Below are positions 35,606 to 47,289 of a DNA stretch of 64,000 nt, one piece after another. The DNA is from Saccharum officinarum. Its lineage: Eukaryota > Streptophyta > Magnoliopsida > Poales > Poaceae. The position numbers were made by a program, and so were the translations under genes. The stretch is taken from the NCBI GenBank assembly GCA_020631735.1, contig CM036221.1:14613381-14677380 (forward strand), read 5' to 3'. The notes under the pieces are model-generated. The model searched no databases. It saw nothing but the letters and a program-made list of their open reading frames with translations, and was not told the DNA's origin. The number at the start of each line of letters is the position of its first letter. The first letter of the stretch is position 1.

Positions 35606-37817
35606 ATGGTGGCCGAGGCGGAGGTGATGCATCAGGCTCCCGTGCCGGTGCTGGAGGTGCAGTACCACCGGTGCGTGACGACCAAGGGGGTTGAAGACGT
35701 CGTCGGGATGTCCACGGCGGCGGCGGCGGCGGCGGCGGCCGTAGCCGCGCCCGGGGAGGTCGGGGTTGAGATCGAGGTCGAGGTCGCCGTGGAGGTGCCT
35801 CTCATGGTGAGTTCCTCAAGCTCAGGCTACTGGCGAAAATTCTGTCTCTGACTGGGAACATTTTAGCCTGCCTTTCTTTGGAAGATTGCTTGTAAGTTTG
35901 CAAATCAAATTTCATGTTAGGTGTTGTTACTACCAATTACTACTACTGTTGTTCTACTGTTCTTCAAGTGTGTAGGACAAGCTCAGGGAATCATCTTTCC
36001 GTCTCCCTTTTCGATTTGGGGAAAAAGATCTGCTTGTGGATGCAAAAGGCTGATATACACTTGCTTGACAAAAAGTAGTAGCTCCTTTCTTGGGGGAGGA
36101 GCTCTAGTGTGGTGGTTGCACAGTTGTAGGCCTCATCAGGGTTCAGAAAAGTGGGTGGTGAATTATTGGACCCATACATACGTATCTGTAGTAGTGTTTG
36201 GTGGTGGTTGAGTTTTATGCGTGCCAAAAGCACTAGTTCAGATTACCAGATGAGTTTGGCTTAGTGGGTTCTTAATCTGGGCATTTATATACTGCGTGCC
36301 TGTTACTGCAATAGAAAATTTGATGGTCTACACTTCTAGTTTCTTAACCTGATTTAGCATGTAGTGGGTTAGTGGGTGAACCATATGTTACAGTATGTGG
36401 CATGTTCTCACCTGTTTAGGTGCGTAATTTGTCAACTGCATAGACCCGAAGGAACACATTTTTGGAAACTGAGATAGTTTGGCCTGGACACAGCTTCCTA
36501 ATTTTGTTAATTAGGAGGCAATAGGAGGCAACAATGGGCTGTTCTTCTTACTAATTAGGATGCAACAATGGACTGTTCTTTTTACTGCTTTCTACCATTC
36601 AATGATTAAGGGACTATAATTGTCTTCTTCTGTGGTGATATAGGGGTTGGAGCAGCCTGATGCTGCACCAAGTGTGTCTATGGACGTGCTACAGTTTGTG
36701 CCCACCATTCGGTCTGGTAGCTTTGCCGATATTGGTCCTAGGAGGTACATGGAGGACGAACACATCCGGATAGATGATCTTTCTGCTCATCTCGGCTCAC
36801 TGTTGGTCTGCCCTTTGCCTAGTGCCTTCTATGGGGTAAGTCATTTTCTCTGTAAAATTACTTCTCCAGCACCTAGTGTTAAAACACTGCCACAACTGAT
36901 TGTATCCCTCTGTGCTTTAGGTTTTTGATGGCCATGGCGGTCCGGATGCCGCAGCCTACATGAAAAGGCATGCAATGAGGTTCCTATTCGAGGATAGTGA
37001 GTTCCCACAGGCATCTCAAGTCAATGAGATGTACCTTCAGTCTGTTGAGAGCTCTGTTCGCAGAGCTTTCCTCCAGGCGGATCTTGCTTTGGCCGATGAT
37101 TTGGACATCAGCCGCTCTTCTGGAACCACGGCGCTCACTGCATTAGTCTTTGGGAGGTATAATAAGCTATAGAGCTGTGACAGCATTTTGAGTCACTTGC
37201 GCCACATTGCCACTTGTCTCAACATTGCTGTGTCTTTCCCTCCTTGCAGGCAACTACTGGTTGCGAACACTGGGGACTGCCGGGCGGTCTTATGCCGAAA
37301 AGGAGTCGCGATGGAGATGTCTCGAGACCACCGCGCAAACTACGTCGAGGAGTGCGAGAGGGTCGCCGCGTCCGGAGGGTACATCGAGGACGGCTACCTC
37401 AACGGGGTCCTCTCGGTGACGCGGGCCCTGGGCGACTGGGACATGAAGACGCCTGACGCGTCGGTGTCCCCGCTCATCGCGGAGCCCGAGTTCCGGCAGG
37501 CCACGCTGGGCGAGGACGACGAGTTCCTCATCATGGGCTGTGACGGGATCTGGGATGTGATGACGAGCCAGCACGCGGTGAGCCTCGTGCGGCGGGGCCT
37601 GCGGCAGCACGACGACCCCGCGCGGTGCGCGAGGGAGCTCGTGATGGAGGCCAAGCGGCTGGAGACGGCGGACAACCTCACGGTCATCGTGGTGTGCTTC
37701 GCGTCGGAGCTGGGGTCACAGCAGCAGGAGCAGCCTGCGAGGCCGAGGAGCTGCAAGGGCCTGTCGACAGAGGCGCTGTGCAACCTGAGGAGCTGGCTGG
37801 AGACCGACCACCGCTAG
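35606..37817 (+). CDS. Protein phosphatase 2C (PPM family), 4 exons, 398 aa
   Basis: This is a Mg/Mn-dependent Ser/Thr phosphatase. Exons are 35606-35806, 36644-36835, 36921-37156 and 37250-37817; every intron is GT..AG and the joined frame has 399 codons including TAG. The variable N-terminus (about 1-85) includes an eight-alanine run and acidic valine-rich repeats. Catalytic motifs in order: RYMEDEH (101-107), FDGHGG (133-138, metal-binding Asp/Gly), SGTTALTAL (about 197-205), [10 protein letters not shown] (215-224), ALGDWD (269-274), CDGIWDV (307-313) and DNLTVIVV (351-358). All metal ligands expected for an active enzyme are present. The [17 protein letters not shown] stretch resembles the plant group with Arabidopsis PP2CG1/PP2C49, some of which act in salt and ABA responses; that assignment is from memory. 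It is convergent with the RPAP2 gene downstream. Confidence 0.93.
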
Positions 37818-38694
37818 AGGGAGGAAGAGGAAGAGAGGAAGGAGGGGGATGGGTTTCGGGATGTGTAAATACTATGCTGACAACTCTGGTTGACGCATGA
37901 TGAGCGCTGGGCCATTTGTTGAGAGTCGGCTGCGGATTACATAGGCAGGTCAGCTGTAGCAGCAGCCAGCAGTTTTGTAGGTTATTTTTCACTTCGTTCT
38001 TTCTTTCTTTCTTTCTTTCTTTCACCCTTGTTATTTAGTCGTTGATGTTATTGTTAGCACCACCTTTCTGTTGTACATATATGTATTGATGATATTGATG
38101 ACATGCTCCATTGCCACACTAGCTTCTTCCAAGTTGGTTCTATTGTAATGCTGGAAGCCTGGAACTGCAGCAAATTGGCCGTTGGCCGTTGGGGCTGAAC
38201 AGAGACGGCTCATACATGAGGCAAAGAGGTTGAGGGGTTTAAACTACAAACAGTGAACAGCCTTGAGGCGACGTGAAGCCGTAAGAGCATGCGTTTCAGT
38301 AATGCTAATGCCAATGGCACCATTGCACCAACAACGGAGAGGCCTTTCAACAAAGTTCCTTTCTACGGCTTGGAGATAAGATGGCATGGCCAATTGCCAA
38401 GGCACAAGAGTCTATATGGCTGGATGTGTTTATACCTGAGCCGCCAACTTCAGTCAGTGAGAAAAGGAGGCACAGCCACTGCATTTGACCACGCAAAGTG
38501 CTGAGCACAGTTTCAGGCCCAGCGACACTGAGAAGATCAATCAATCAACTTTGTCCTGAGCCGAGCAGGTAGCAGATGAGAGTGGACTAGTGCGCACCTG
38601 TGCCAATCGCACGCAATTCCGGCGACAAACCGGGTTAGACAAGTCGTATAGGAGATAGGTTTGCCTGCCAAATCCACAATTCTTTACATACTTA
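37818..38694. other. PP2C 3' UTR and intergenic sequence with a TTTC microsatellite
   Basis: A (TTTC)n run lies at about 37997-38024, probably in or just after the 3' UTR. No further gene. Confidence 0.6.
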
Positions 38695-38836
38695 CTCTAT
38701 TTCAAATCATAAGACGTTTTGATTTTTCTAAATACACTGCTATTATTTATATCTAGACATATTGTGTATCTAAATATATAGCAGAAGCCATTTATCTAGA
38801 AAAACTAAAACATCTTATAATTTGAAATGGAGAGAA
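38695..38836. mobile_element. Stowaway MITE, about 142 bp
   Basis: TA-flanked (38693-38694, 38837-38838). Inverted ends contain CTCTATTTCAAATCATAAGA and ACGTTTTGATTTTTCT against their mirror at about 38800-38836. Confidence 0.75.
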
Positions 38837-38953
38837 TATATAAAAGCAAAAAGGCAGGGATAAACAGGAGTGGAGATCAGAGTTCAGATCCCAAAGCTTG
38901 TGAAATTACTGCCAAACATCCGTGTAAGTTATCTTTTGTTCTCCCCACACTAA

Positions 38954-39193
38954 GCCCTTGTTTAGATTGAAGAAAATTTCAAACTGATGAATAGTACCAC
39001 TTTCGTCTTATTTGACAAATATTGTCCAATCGTAGACCAACTAGGCTCAAAAGATTCATCTCGTGATTTTAAACTAAACTGTGTAATTAGATATTTTTTA
39101 CCTACATTTAGTACTCCATGCAAGCGGCTAAAAATTGATGTGATGGAGAGAGAGTGAAAAAACTTGGAATTTTGAGGTGATCTAAACATGGGG
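38954..39193. mobile_element. Tourist-like MITE, 240 bp
   Basis: GCCCTTGTTTAGAT left end; the right end reads inward CCCCATGTTTAGATC. TAA target duplication at 38951-38953 and 39194-39196. It shares internal motifs (CGTAGACCAACTAGGCTCAA, TACATTTAGTACTCCATGCA) with the copies at 30722 and 30990. It lies close to the 3' end of the RPAP2 gene. Confidence 0.75.
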
Positions 39194-39491
39194 TAAAGCT
39201 AACAATCTCTGAGAATGACAGCAACGATTGTTCTGTTCTCACAGCCTACGCAGATGCTGAAGAAATATCACAAGCTGACAAGCAGGCATCAAGGTCGCAA
39301 GTATTTCAGCTTCACTGAAATTGCCAGTGGGCAGTTTGTTCAACAGATAACCATGACTCGTGCTAAGACAGCGACTTGTATTTACTCTGTCAGTTCAGCC
39401 AAATATCAGATCAGATCCTACGAAGAGTAGCAGACGATTCACGCAGCTTTCAGAATACCGATTCACAGGGCTTCTCGTTTGGGCTACATGA

Positions 39492-42400
39492 CTACATCAG
39501 CGTGGTTGCCTGGAGGGATCTTCCAAAAGGGAGAAACAGGTCCACCATGGAGTCGTACTCCTCTCTGCTAACCTGAGCAGCATTCAACATCTGCATCGCA
39601 CATCGATGGGGAAACAATCAGATGTCACCAAAGCAAACTAAGATACATTCTTCAACTAAGCACAAAAATCATCAGTGCAAAGTAAAATTGGTTACTCACC
39701 TTTTGCACAAGCTTTGAATTTGAAAAGACTGGATCAAGGGCAGGAAGCTGGTGAACAGAGAGCGCATCAAGCATTACCAGAACCACAGCCTGCCACTGCC
39801 TTGATCGCAGAGAAGGCAGGGCGTCAACAAATGACATTGTGTCAATCAAGTAGCCCTGGTGGCAAAGCAAGGGTCATATTAGATAACCCAAAAGCAAGCA
39901 CATACACAGTGTAGTTTCATGTGTTAAGCCCAATATAACTGTCAGCCACCAGCATCAAGCTAACCTAACAGTATTATTTTGAAAAGGTACGATATTATCT
40001 GCTTGGTAAAGTTGACACATACCAGAGTAATCTCCAATTTTGAAACTGGTATCTGCAACCTCAAGTTTGATATGAGTACTGGCACGGCGTTACAAACGCA
40101 AGAATCTAGAGCTCTTCTAATCTCCGATGAGAGCCCATCCTTCTGAACTATCTTCTCAGGATATTCCCTCCCATTGGCAATCAACAACTCTTCCACTGAA
40201 CCCCTTTCAAGCCCATACACATAGGCCAAAGACGACCTGGATATCCATCCGAATAGCGCAGCCCACATTGTTCCGAAAGCAGAAAGCTGAAAAGAAATGT
40301 ACATCATGCTGAGACTGAATTAAAAGAAGCAAAATTCGTATTTCTCTTTTTTTTCCCTTCTTAATAATACTTACAGTAAGACTAAAACCTTCTGGAGGCG
40401 TGTCATGCCAAGAATCATCAACTTCAAACATGTCTGTATCCAGAAGTAAAGGTTTCTTAGGCCACTTGATAACATCCCTATCTATCTCAGGGTCATCATC
40501 TCCGCCAGTGTTTTTGGCATTGTCATATTCTTTCTGGTTAAGCACGTCAGGCAGAATGATGATTCCAGCCTTTGAAACTGACGTTAGAGAGGCTTGCGTC
40601 AATACCAATCAAAAACAAAAGTTGTGCCTCAAAGAATAGCAACCGTGGGAATATAATGAATACATGCTCACCTGCATCTTCTGCTTCTGCTGTGCCTGAA
40701 GAAATAGCTTCTGCTGCCTCAATAAGTGCTGCAGCACATGCCTCTGCAGATGCACGCCTTAGTGAACTGTCTATGCCTTCCTTGGGTTGTTTTATGCTAC
40801 TTGAAGGGCTTTCATATGCTTTGCTTGTTTCTAGGACACTTCCATTCTCATCTGCCCATGTAACAGACTGTCTAGCACTCTTAGACGCAGTAACTTTCAA
40901 CGAAGACTTCAATGCAGGCCTCATCTTTTCATCACTTGTTTCATCATTTCCAATGTTCACTGCTTCATTGAATTCTTCGCACAGTTGTTCAGAGTAAGCT
41001 TGCATTGAATCTTTTGCTGAAGATTGAGATGATGAGGGGTGATTGTCTACCAAAACAGAACTTGACAAGTAGTTATACTGATTCATAGCACTTTCCTCCC
41101 TGTTTGTCGAAGCATCCCCAATAATGATGGTACTTGTAAAGTCCACCTCATGGCCATCGCTTCCAGCAGGCCTTTTTCTAGACTTACTCTTCTGTGTCCT
41201 CGATGATGCTTTACTCGCTTTATTTTTCTTAGTGCCTTTTCTCTCTTCCAAAACTACATCCTCGAGCTGCTTGGCAATGGAATCAGATATGCAAGATGAC
41301 AGCATACTGTTATCTTCCTCTTGCTCCAACATCTTTGATGGGGTTTTAGTTTTCTTCTTTCTAGGTGTCTTTGTATTCTCACCAAGAACTAGGTCACCCA
41401 TTCTCTCAGCTATTACATCTGAGCTCATGTGTGTTTCAACCAATGAAGGCGAACTTCTCATGCCATCTTCACCAGGAGCAGCAGTCCTATGATCCACATT
41501 CTCGGTTCTGGACTGCACAGGTCCAGCAACTTTGTTCTGCTGAGCCTGTGGCTTTTGCCCTGAAAACAGAACATAAGCTCACTGTATCTTCAATTGTTCG
41601 AAATTTAAGACAGGTCGAACAAAGGGCAAGAATGGAGATAAGCATCCTTTCATGTACAGAAATGTGCCTGCAAGTAAAACTACCGTTACTCTGGTAAACA
41701 TTGTTACTTACACCAGTGACCAGAAAATTAGTGTGCAAAATCTATATCAATCCAAAGATGCTTGCAGAACCCAGATTAAGGTTTTAGTGTGCAAGTTTGC
41801 TAAGAAAAATAATACAACACTCTTAAGCAAAGCTGAGGACCCTATAAATTGCTAGTGTGCTGCAATGTGCAGGCTGAACTACATCAGTAGAAAAGTTATG
41901 ATGTGTAAATGCAGCAGTAGAGATACTAAGTCAAGGGTACTGACTAAAACTCCAAGGGTGAAGTGACCTCACCATATCATGGTACAGAGGAGTAATAGTC
42001 ACAAAATCCTTGACCAACAACCTCACTTATTCTATTTTCTTTAATTTCTACCAAAGTTCAAGAAGGCGCTAGGCGGTTTCTAGGCGGTGACCCACGGCCT
42101 AGAGCCTAGGCGTTTCAAGGCGTTTTTCTAGGCGTTTTAAGTTTTATACATATATATGTATATTACCTTAAATTAGCTTAAGTAAAAGAAATAAGAGATC
42201 ATTAAGTAAAAGAAATAAGAGACATGTGGACCTAAAGTTGGAAGAAAGGCCCATAAAAAAGGCCCAGCACACCTTATCCACCCCTCCCCCCTTATCCATC
42301 CACGGTCTCCTCTCCTAGCGGCACGAGCACGAACCGCCGCACTCTGCTTTCTCCGCCTCACTTCCCTGCCGGTGACGCGCGCCTTCTCCCTCCTTCGACG

Positions 42401-43977
42401 CGCGCCGTCCGTCTCTGCTTCCCTCCTCCGGTGATGCGTGGCTCCTCCCTCCTTCTCCGACGCCGCCCGCACCTCTTGGCTGCGCCTGCCGTCTCCGCGG
42501 CCGCGCATCCGCCGTCTCCGCTGCCGTCCGTCCTCACAGCTGCGCCCACCCGCCTTCCAGCCAGTCGTGCCCCAGCCTCTGCTCGTCGCCTGCCGCCTCC
42601 TGGCCGCGCCGGCGGCCCGCCCTCCTCCCGACCGCGCCTATCCTCCGCCTACCTCCTTAGGCGAGGCGGCACCCCTCCGCCTAGCGCATAAGCGCGCCCA
42701 GGCGAGCGCCTAGTAGCGCCTTTTTGAACATTGATTTCTACTAGTAGACACACTTAAACAACACCACCTACATCTACATACTGTATGCGCCAATCACCAT
42801 AAACACAATCATATAGAAAATATGCAGGCAGGCGTTGAGTTTGGCTCCTTTGACCCACACAGTTTTCACGTATCTGAAGAGGTTGATAATTTGGATATTG
42901 GGATATAGGGGGTGGGATAGGGAAAGGGAAATGAATGAATGGCTAGGATTAAATGAGGTGTGAAGAACAGATGGCTAGGATACAATATTTCCCATCCCCA
43001 TCCCCATCCAAACGTGTTCGATGTACTCACAGGTTGCAAGTAAACTTACTAATTCCGATCACGGGTAAAGATTATTTGTGTTATTAAAAGTAACAAGATT
43101 AACCTAGATTCATATCTTATTCTGGAAACCAATTCAACCTACCCAAGTTATTCATGAGCAGTCACCTACGGCAATATGTATGACCAAATAGTTAAACTGC
43201 AACACTAAAGCAACATATCGCCATGCAATACTTCAGGATTAGGACAAGACACTAACACCATCAGGCTGTTCTCGCCCTTCCGTCATCCAATCAATTGAAA
43301 TTTACGAAATAGTAAAATGCAAGTATAAGCGAGCAATGTATGGAATGCTCACCTTGGGCACTGCGGTCACGGCGCGGCACGTAACCCTCAATGGCATCGG
43401 AGGGCCCAATCCAGTCCTGCAGCGAGACCTCCCCAGCCCCGGCTACCTCCTTCTCCTTGATCTCCACCTTCCTTCCCTCGTCCTTGTTCCTCCCATCCAC
43501 GCCCTGAAACCCTAACCCGCTCCCGTCCCCGACAGCGGCGGCGGCGGCGCCCTCGACGAGCGCGACGACCGCGGCGAGGCGGTCGAGCGGGACCCCGTAG
43601 GGCCGGTCGTGCGGGAGCGAGGTGGCCAGGGCCTTGGAGGCGACGAGGCAGCGCTCGGAGCAGAACTTGCGCGCCTCCTCGAGGTCGTAGACGCGGTGCT
43701 CGCTGAGGGCGATGTGGAAGCGGGGGCCCGTGGCGGCGGCGGAGGAGGAGGGGAGAGGGTTGGGGCACGCGGGGTTGCCGCAGGCGTCCGCGATGGTGCG
43801 CTCGGTGACGACGTCGTCGTAGTCGGCGCGGGAGAGCAGCGCGGAGGCGGCCGCGTGGAGGAGCGCCTCGTTGGACGCCGCGGCGCCGTCGAGGAGCGCC
43901 ATCTGGATGCGGAGCACCGCCGATGCCACCGTCCGTGGCGCCTCCGCCGCGGCGGCGGCGGACGGGGAGCTCATCAC
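39492..43977 (-). CDS. RPAP2: RPAP2/RTR1 homologue (plant RIMA type), 6 exons, 744 aa
   Basis: This is an RNA polymerase II CTD phosphatase/assembly factor; the Arabidopsis counterpart (RIMA) works with IYO/RPAP1 in nuclear import of Pol II. Exons in transcript order: 43977-43353, 41559-40672, 40577-40375, 40286-40023, 39855-39700 and 39590-39492 (TAG). All splice sites are GT..AG, phases agree, and the total is 745 codons. Exon 1 holds the RTR1 zinc domain: C66-x4-C71 (CGNPAC) and C106-x3-C110 (CSERC). Exon 2 (about 209-505) is a low-complexity Ser/Lys-rich linker with basic clusters ([21 protein letters not shown]) that may be nuclear localisation signals. Exons 3-6 form the plant-specific C-terminal region ([54 protein letters not shown]). 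The first ATG of an MM pair was taken as start. Intron 1 contains a hAT insertion. Convergent with PP2C. Confidence 0.93.
42052..42733. mobile_element. hAT-type element in intron 1 of the RPAP2 gene, 682 bp
   Basis: A perfect 8-bp duplication ATTTCTAC (42044-42051, 42734-42741) flanks inverted termini: CAAAGTTCAAGAAGGCGCTA and, inward from the right, CAATGTTCAAAAAGGCGCTA. Subterminal TAGGCG/CGCCTA repeats are dense. The interior (about 42300-42690) is strongly GC-rich and open in several frames without a recognisable domain, so it may be captured genic sequence. It lies within an intron and does not touch splice sites. Confidence 0.88.
42890..43016. mobile_element. Short inverted-repeat MITE in intron 1 of the RPAP2 gene
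   Basis: The left arm is rich in GGGATAGGG/GGATAT, the right arm in CCCATCCCCATCC, giving imperfect inverted arms of about 30 bp. No clear target duplication, so the family is unassigned. Confidence 0.4.
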
Positions 43978-44059
43978 CGGAAGGTTCGCAGAAGGCGGCG
44001 AGGGGTTTGGGCGAGCTGGAGCCTAGAAGAAGGAAGAAGAAGCGCTTGCGAAATTGCGA

Positions 44060-44325
44060 TTGCAATGAGTTGAAGCGAAAAGCGGCAGCAGCGAGCGACT
44101 CGGGCTATTTGGGCTCGTGCTGGTAAGGCGGTTCTGGCGTGCTTGGGCTTGGCCTCTTTTTTCTTGACAAAAGTCTCGGCCTCTTTGTTACGCTGCCCTG
44201 GTGGGCTTATGTGAGGCCCAAAATCTCACGGCTAGGCTAACGGACGGCTTATAGTTTGGTGGCCCAAGATCAGGCCCACGTGCGTAAGTTGTACGAGGAC
44301 GGCAATTAGATTTGCATGGCCCAAT
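44060..44325 (-). promoter_or_regulatory. RPAP2 promoter with a cluster of TGGGCC/GGCCCA (site II-like) motifs
   Basis: TGGGCT or GGCCCA occurs at 44110-44115, 44144-44149, 44202-44207, 44215-44220, 44261-44266, 44273-44278 and 44318-44323, upstream of the ATG at 43977. Clusters of this TCP-binding motif are typical of housekeeping, cell-growth genes in plants, which suits an RNA polymerase II assembly factor. A 9-bp micro-duplication with an 18-bp insert (44151-44186) interrupts the cluster. Confidence 0.5.
44151..44186 (-). mobile_element. Possible micro-retroposon 2 (9-bp repeats)
   Basis: GGCCTCTTT occurs at 44151-44159 and 44178-44186 with an 18-bp T-starting insert between. The repeat is shorter than in the other cases, so this is the weakest member. 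Confidence 0.35.
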
Positions 44326-44611
44326 TCAAACTCAGAGCGCGCGCGACCATATGTGGGCTGCGGCCTGCTACTGTGCTGTAGTAGTGCGGAACGTGTGGGA
44401 GGCCGCCGGAGGCCTAGCAGGGTGGCACAAACGTGGGCTTGATTTTCTTTGTGACATCTTTACACAAGGCACCATTGCATTTATTAAATTATTATTTAAG
44501 ATATTTTCGTTTGGGATTGCATCATTGCATTTCTTATTCTAAGATCTACAAAGATAGATAACATAATACATATGCCTTGGAATATATTTTTAGGTAGTGG
44601 CCGGGAGCTTA

Positions 44612-44675
44612 TGTTTCTTTTCTCGAGTACGCAGAAGATTTGCGTATCATTGTATTAAGAAGAAGAGATTAATAT
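44612..44675 (-). mobile_element. LINE 3' terminal fragment
   Basis: On the minus strand this reads CTTCTTCTTAATACAATGAT, CGCAAATC, then CTCGAGAAAAGAAA. It is the same 3' UTR end seen at 28950-29000, here in opposite orientation and severely 5'-truncated. Confidence 0.6.
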
Positions 44676-44679
44676 ATGG

Positions 44680-46900
44680 TTTACAAGTTTGGGGATACGA
44701 GGGAGAGATTATGTTTTTACTTTAATTTGTAGCAAGTTTAGATGGTCGAAAGCCCGAAATATACTTCCACTCTCTTTTTAAGGCGGGGTTGGAGGTGGAG
44801 GTGGCAGAGCTATCCAATTGAAGTGGGGATATGTGATGAGGGAAGGAAGAGAGATCGGGGCAAATGTTTGACAACTTTCCTCCCTCGGAAATGTTTGCAT
44901 CAAACTCGTTAGAAGAAGCTCCGCGTAATGGTAATGCTGGTTGCTGTTGCACCCAGCAGCCAATCACTGTGATTGGCTGCAGCTGCAGCCGCGAAAATTT
45001 GAGAGGTGGCGCCTCCTTAATTCATGGGTACCTGCAATCAGGGACGGAGCCAAGCCATTTTACAACAACCTAATAGATTTTTGAAATCCAAGGCTAAAAT
45101 ACTATTGATCTAAGGAAAAATAAAACAAATGATCACACTCTTAACGCAAGTGACACAAATGATTATATATCTACTTTGGATGTGCCCCTATACCTGTGAT
45201 GCATAAAAAGAAAGACACAAAAAGGGTCCTGTATTAAAAAGTTTTCTTGTAGTACTCCTTATAATGGATTTAGTCCATTATAAAAAGTTTTCTTGTATTA
45301 AAAAGTTTTCTTGTAGACACAAAAAGGCTAAAATACTTTGGATGTGCCCCTGTACTAAAATACTATTGATCTGGAAACTTGGCAGGGCGCCCTTAGAATG
45401 GATTTTTTTTTGACAAGACCCTTAGAATGGATTGGGCAGCTAATTCACGGTACGGTGCGTGCCACACTACACTGCACTCACCATGAACTCGGAACTGTGA
45501 CCGACGCTTGTGTATATAATATGCGGTGCGCCACGACAGCACTCGCTGATTTGCCCAAGCTAGCTACCCAATCCTACCTTACTCCACCATGCAGCTGAGC
45601 ATCTCTGCTGGCGCGAGTGAGTGCACGCCCTGACGCCCACGCCCTAGCTAGTTGCTCTCAACGCAGACGCCACAGCAACCAAATATCACAGATGGAAATA
45701 AAGCGATGTCACACCTTGCAAAAGGGAAAAAGGTGGCACAGTGTGCTGCACACACCTATCCGGTCCACACCAATATGTCAGAAGTGTGTGCATCATCATG
45801 CCATGCCATGATACCTCCTTTTAACTCGTCATCATCTGACTATATACATACATATACACAACATTGTTGTTACATCCACTTCTCTTATATCGCATAGAAC
45901 TTTGTCATCGTTTGGCTCTTGTGAGTTGTTCTTGTAATTGTACTAGTTGAATGTGTAAAGCTGTATATCAACTCTATCATGACATTTCTGCTAAAAAGGA
46001 CTGTTTTGGTTTGATAGGTCGATCAAAAGATAGGCTTTTTTTTCTTATGGAAAGGAAGTCGCCAAAACGGATGAACAGATCGAGGAGCAAATCGCGTGTC
46101 AAGATCAGTAGTGCTCTGCCGGGGCGCCAACATGTATCAGCAGGGATGCAGACTTGCTCGAGTCCTAACCTGACCACATGCGCCACAAGGTCCACAATGG
46201 ATCGGAAGATGCACGGCGCCATCATTATTGGTGCAAGCAGGCAACAATATACTGTTACGATATGCAAGCAGCAGCTTTATCTTGTCTAATCGAGACGCAT
46301 GCATGATTGCATCATGAACACAGTTTATACGTCTACTAGCTAGTTTGTTATGCATTTGCTTTCATGCATGAACATGGCTAGCATTTTTTTTCTTTTTTAG
46401 AGAAACATACTCTGTAGCTACCTAGCTTTCTTTTCCAGATGGCTTTATTCTTTTGTTTTAACTCAAAAGCAGGGTGCTTTGTCGGTATATGTGTTCTACT
46501 ATGTCTAAGTTAAGCAGTGGATAATGCTAGCTTCAGCTTTACAGTTGACGCTAATCTATCATGGCCGGCCCATGACAAGCCTGCATGGTTTAGCAATTTT
46601 TACAGAACAAGCCAATTCCTATTTCCGGAGCACAGCAATTTCACAGTAGCAGCAAGCATGTACAACTTGCCTAGTGGGGATCACATGCGTGTAGCTTGTG
46701 GCCCCAGTCCTAGCTAACTAGAGCCAGTACGTACCAAGTTTAAATTAAAACGGACAAGCAAATGACAACTCATACAAATCCAAGTATTATAGCCACATTT
46801 TTTTAAAGGAGACATATATACGTCAAGCCAACCATCGTGAATCCTAGTGTCTCATCTGATCTCTCTTAATTAACAAGTCTCATCTAATCTATGCTAACAA
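44680..46900. other. Intergenic stretch with a hAT end fragment and local duplications
   Basis: CAGGGACGGAGCCAAG at 45046 resembles one hAT terminus (compare 48334), but no partner end is seen. 45090-45375 is a patchwork of short duplicates: AAAAAGTTTTCTTGTA three times (about 45236, 45282, 45298), CTTTGGATGTGCCCCT twice (45175, 45336) and AAAATACTATTGATCT twice (45096, 45357). Frames at 45951-46289 and 46517-46717 show no known domain and are not called as genes. Confidence 0.5.
45390..45433 (-). mobile_element. Micro-retroposon 3: 14-bp oligo(T) insert with 15-bp direct repeats
   Basis: CCCTTAGAATGGATT at 45390-45404 and 45419-45433 brackets TTTTTTTGACAAGA. Perfect repeats; T-run adjacent to the left copy. 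Confidence 0.6.
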
Positions 46901-46915
46901 GTCTCATCAAGCATC

Positions 46916-47190
46916 GTGAACTGATCATCGGGTTTCTTGTGGTGGAATCTGCCCACCCGGGTTCAAGTTCTCGACTTAACATGAGTGCTCGTATTTTTCT
47001 GGATTTTTTCGGGATTTAACGGCACTATACTTTCAGTGATAGGCGACGCCCCGTCGACCGCGAGGCATCTGTGGTGATTTCGTGAATCTCAAGATCTGTC
47101 AGCTCAGTCATTCGGAGGTGCTCATAGGAGTAGGGTAAGTGTGCGTGTGTGTTGTAGGCGTCTGCGTTGTAGTGTGTGATTCTAAAAAAA
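46916..47190 (+). mobile_element. Au-type SINE with 15-bp target duplication
   Basis: A tRNA-related head with a B-box-like GGGTTCAAGTTCTCG (46968-46982) is followed by body motifs typical of grass Au SINEs (GGATTTAACGGC, GAGGCATCTGTGGTGA, CTCAGTCATTCGGAGGTGCT, CATAGGAGTAGGG). It ends in an A-run (47184-47190). GTCTCATCAAGCATC is duplicated exactly at 46901-46915 and 47191-47205. Confidence 0.85.
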
Positions 47191-47240
47191 GTCTCATCAA
47201 GCATCTATTTTTGTTTTGAAGTCTGGGTCAATTTTGCACA

Positions 47241-47286
47241 GAACATTTTTGGGGCGTCTCGCAAAAAAAAGGAACATTTTTGGGGC
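47241..47286 (+). mobile_element. Micro-retroposon 4: 16-bp oligo(A) insert with 15-bp direct repeats
   Basis: GAACATTTTTGGGGC at 47241-47255 and 47272-47286 brackets GTCTCGCAAAAAAAAG. Here the A-run is on the plus strand and abuts the right copy. Confidence 0.6.
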
Positions 47287-47289
47287 TGC

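Noticed and set aside
38984..39040. Possible further micro-retroposons at other A/T runs (for example 24310, 29038, 34680, 46386, 51917, 58371)
   Set aside because: Homopolymers are present but no flanking direct repeat of 12 bp or more was found, so they were not counted.
42431..42713. Open frames in the hAT element in the RPAP2 intron
   Set aside because: GC-rich, Pro/Arg/Ala-dominated and open in multiple frames; no domain. Kept only as possible captured sequence.
43388..44073. Long frames opposite to or out of frame with RPAP2 exon 1
   Set aside because: Shadows of the GC-rich exon that carries the conserved RTR1 cysteines in the chosen frame.
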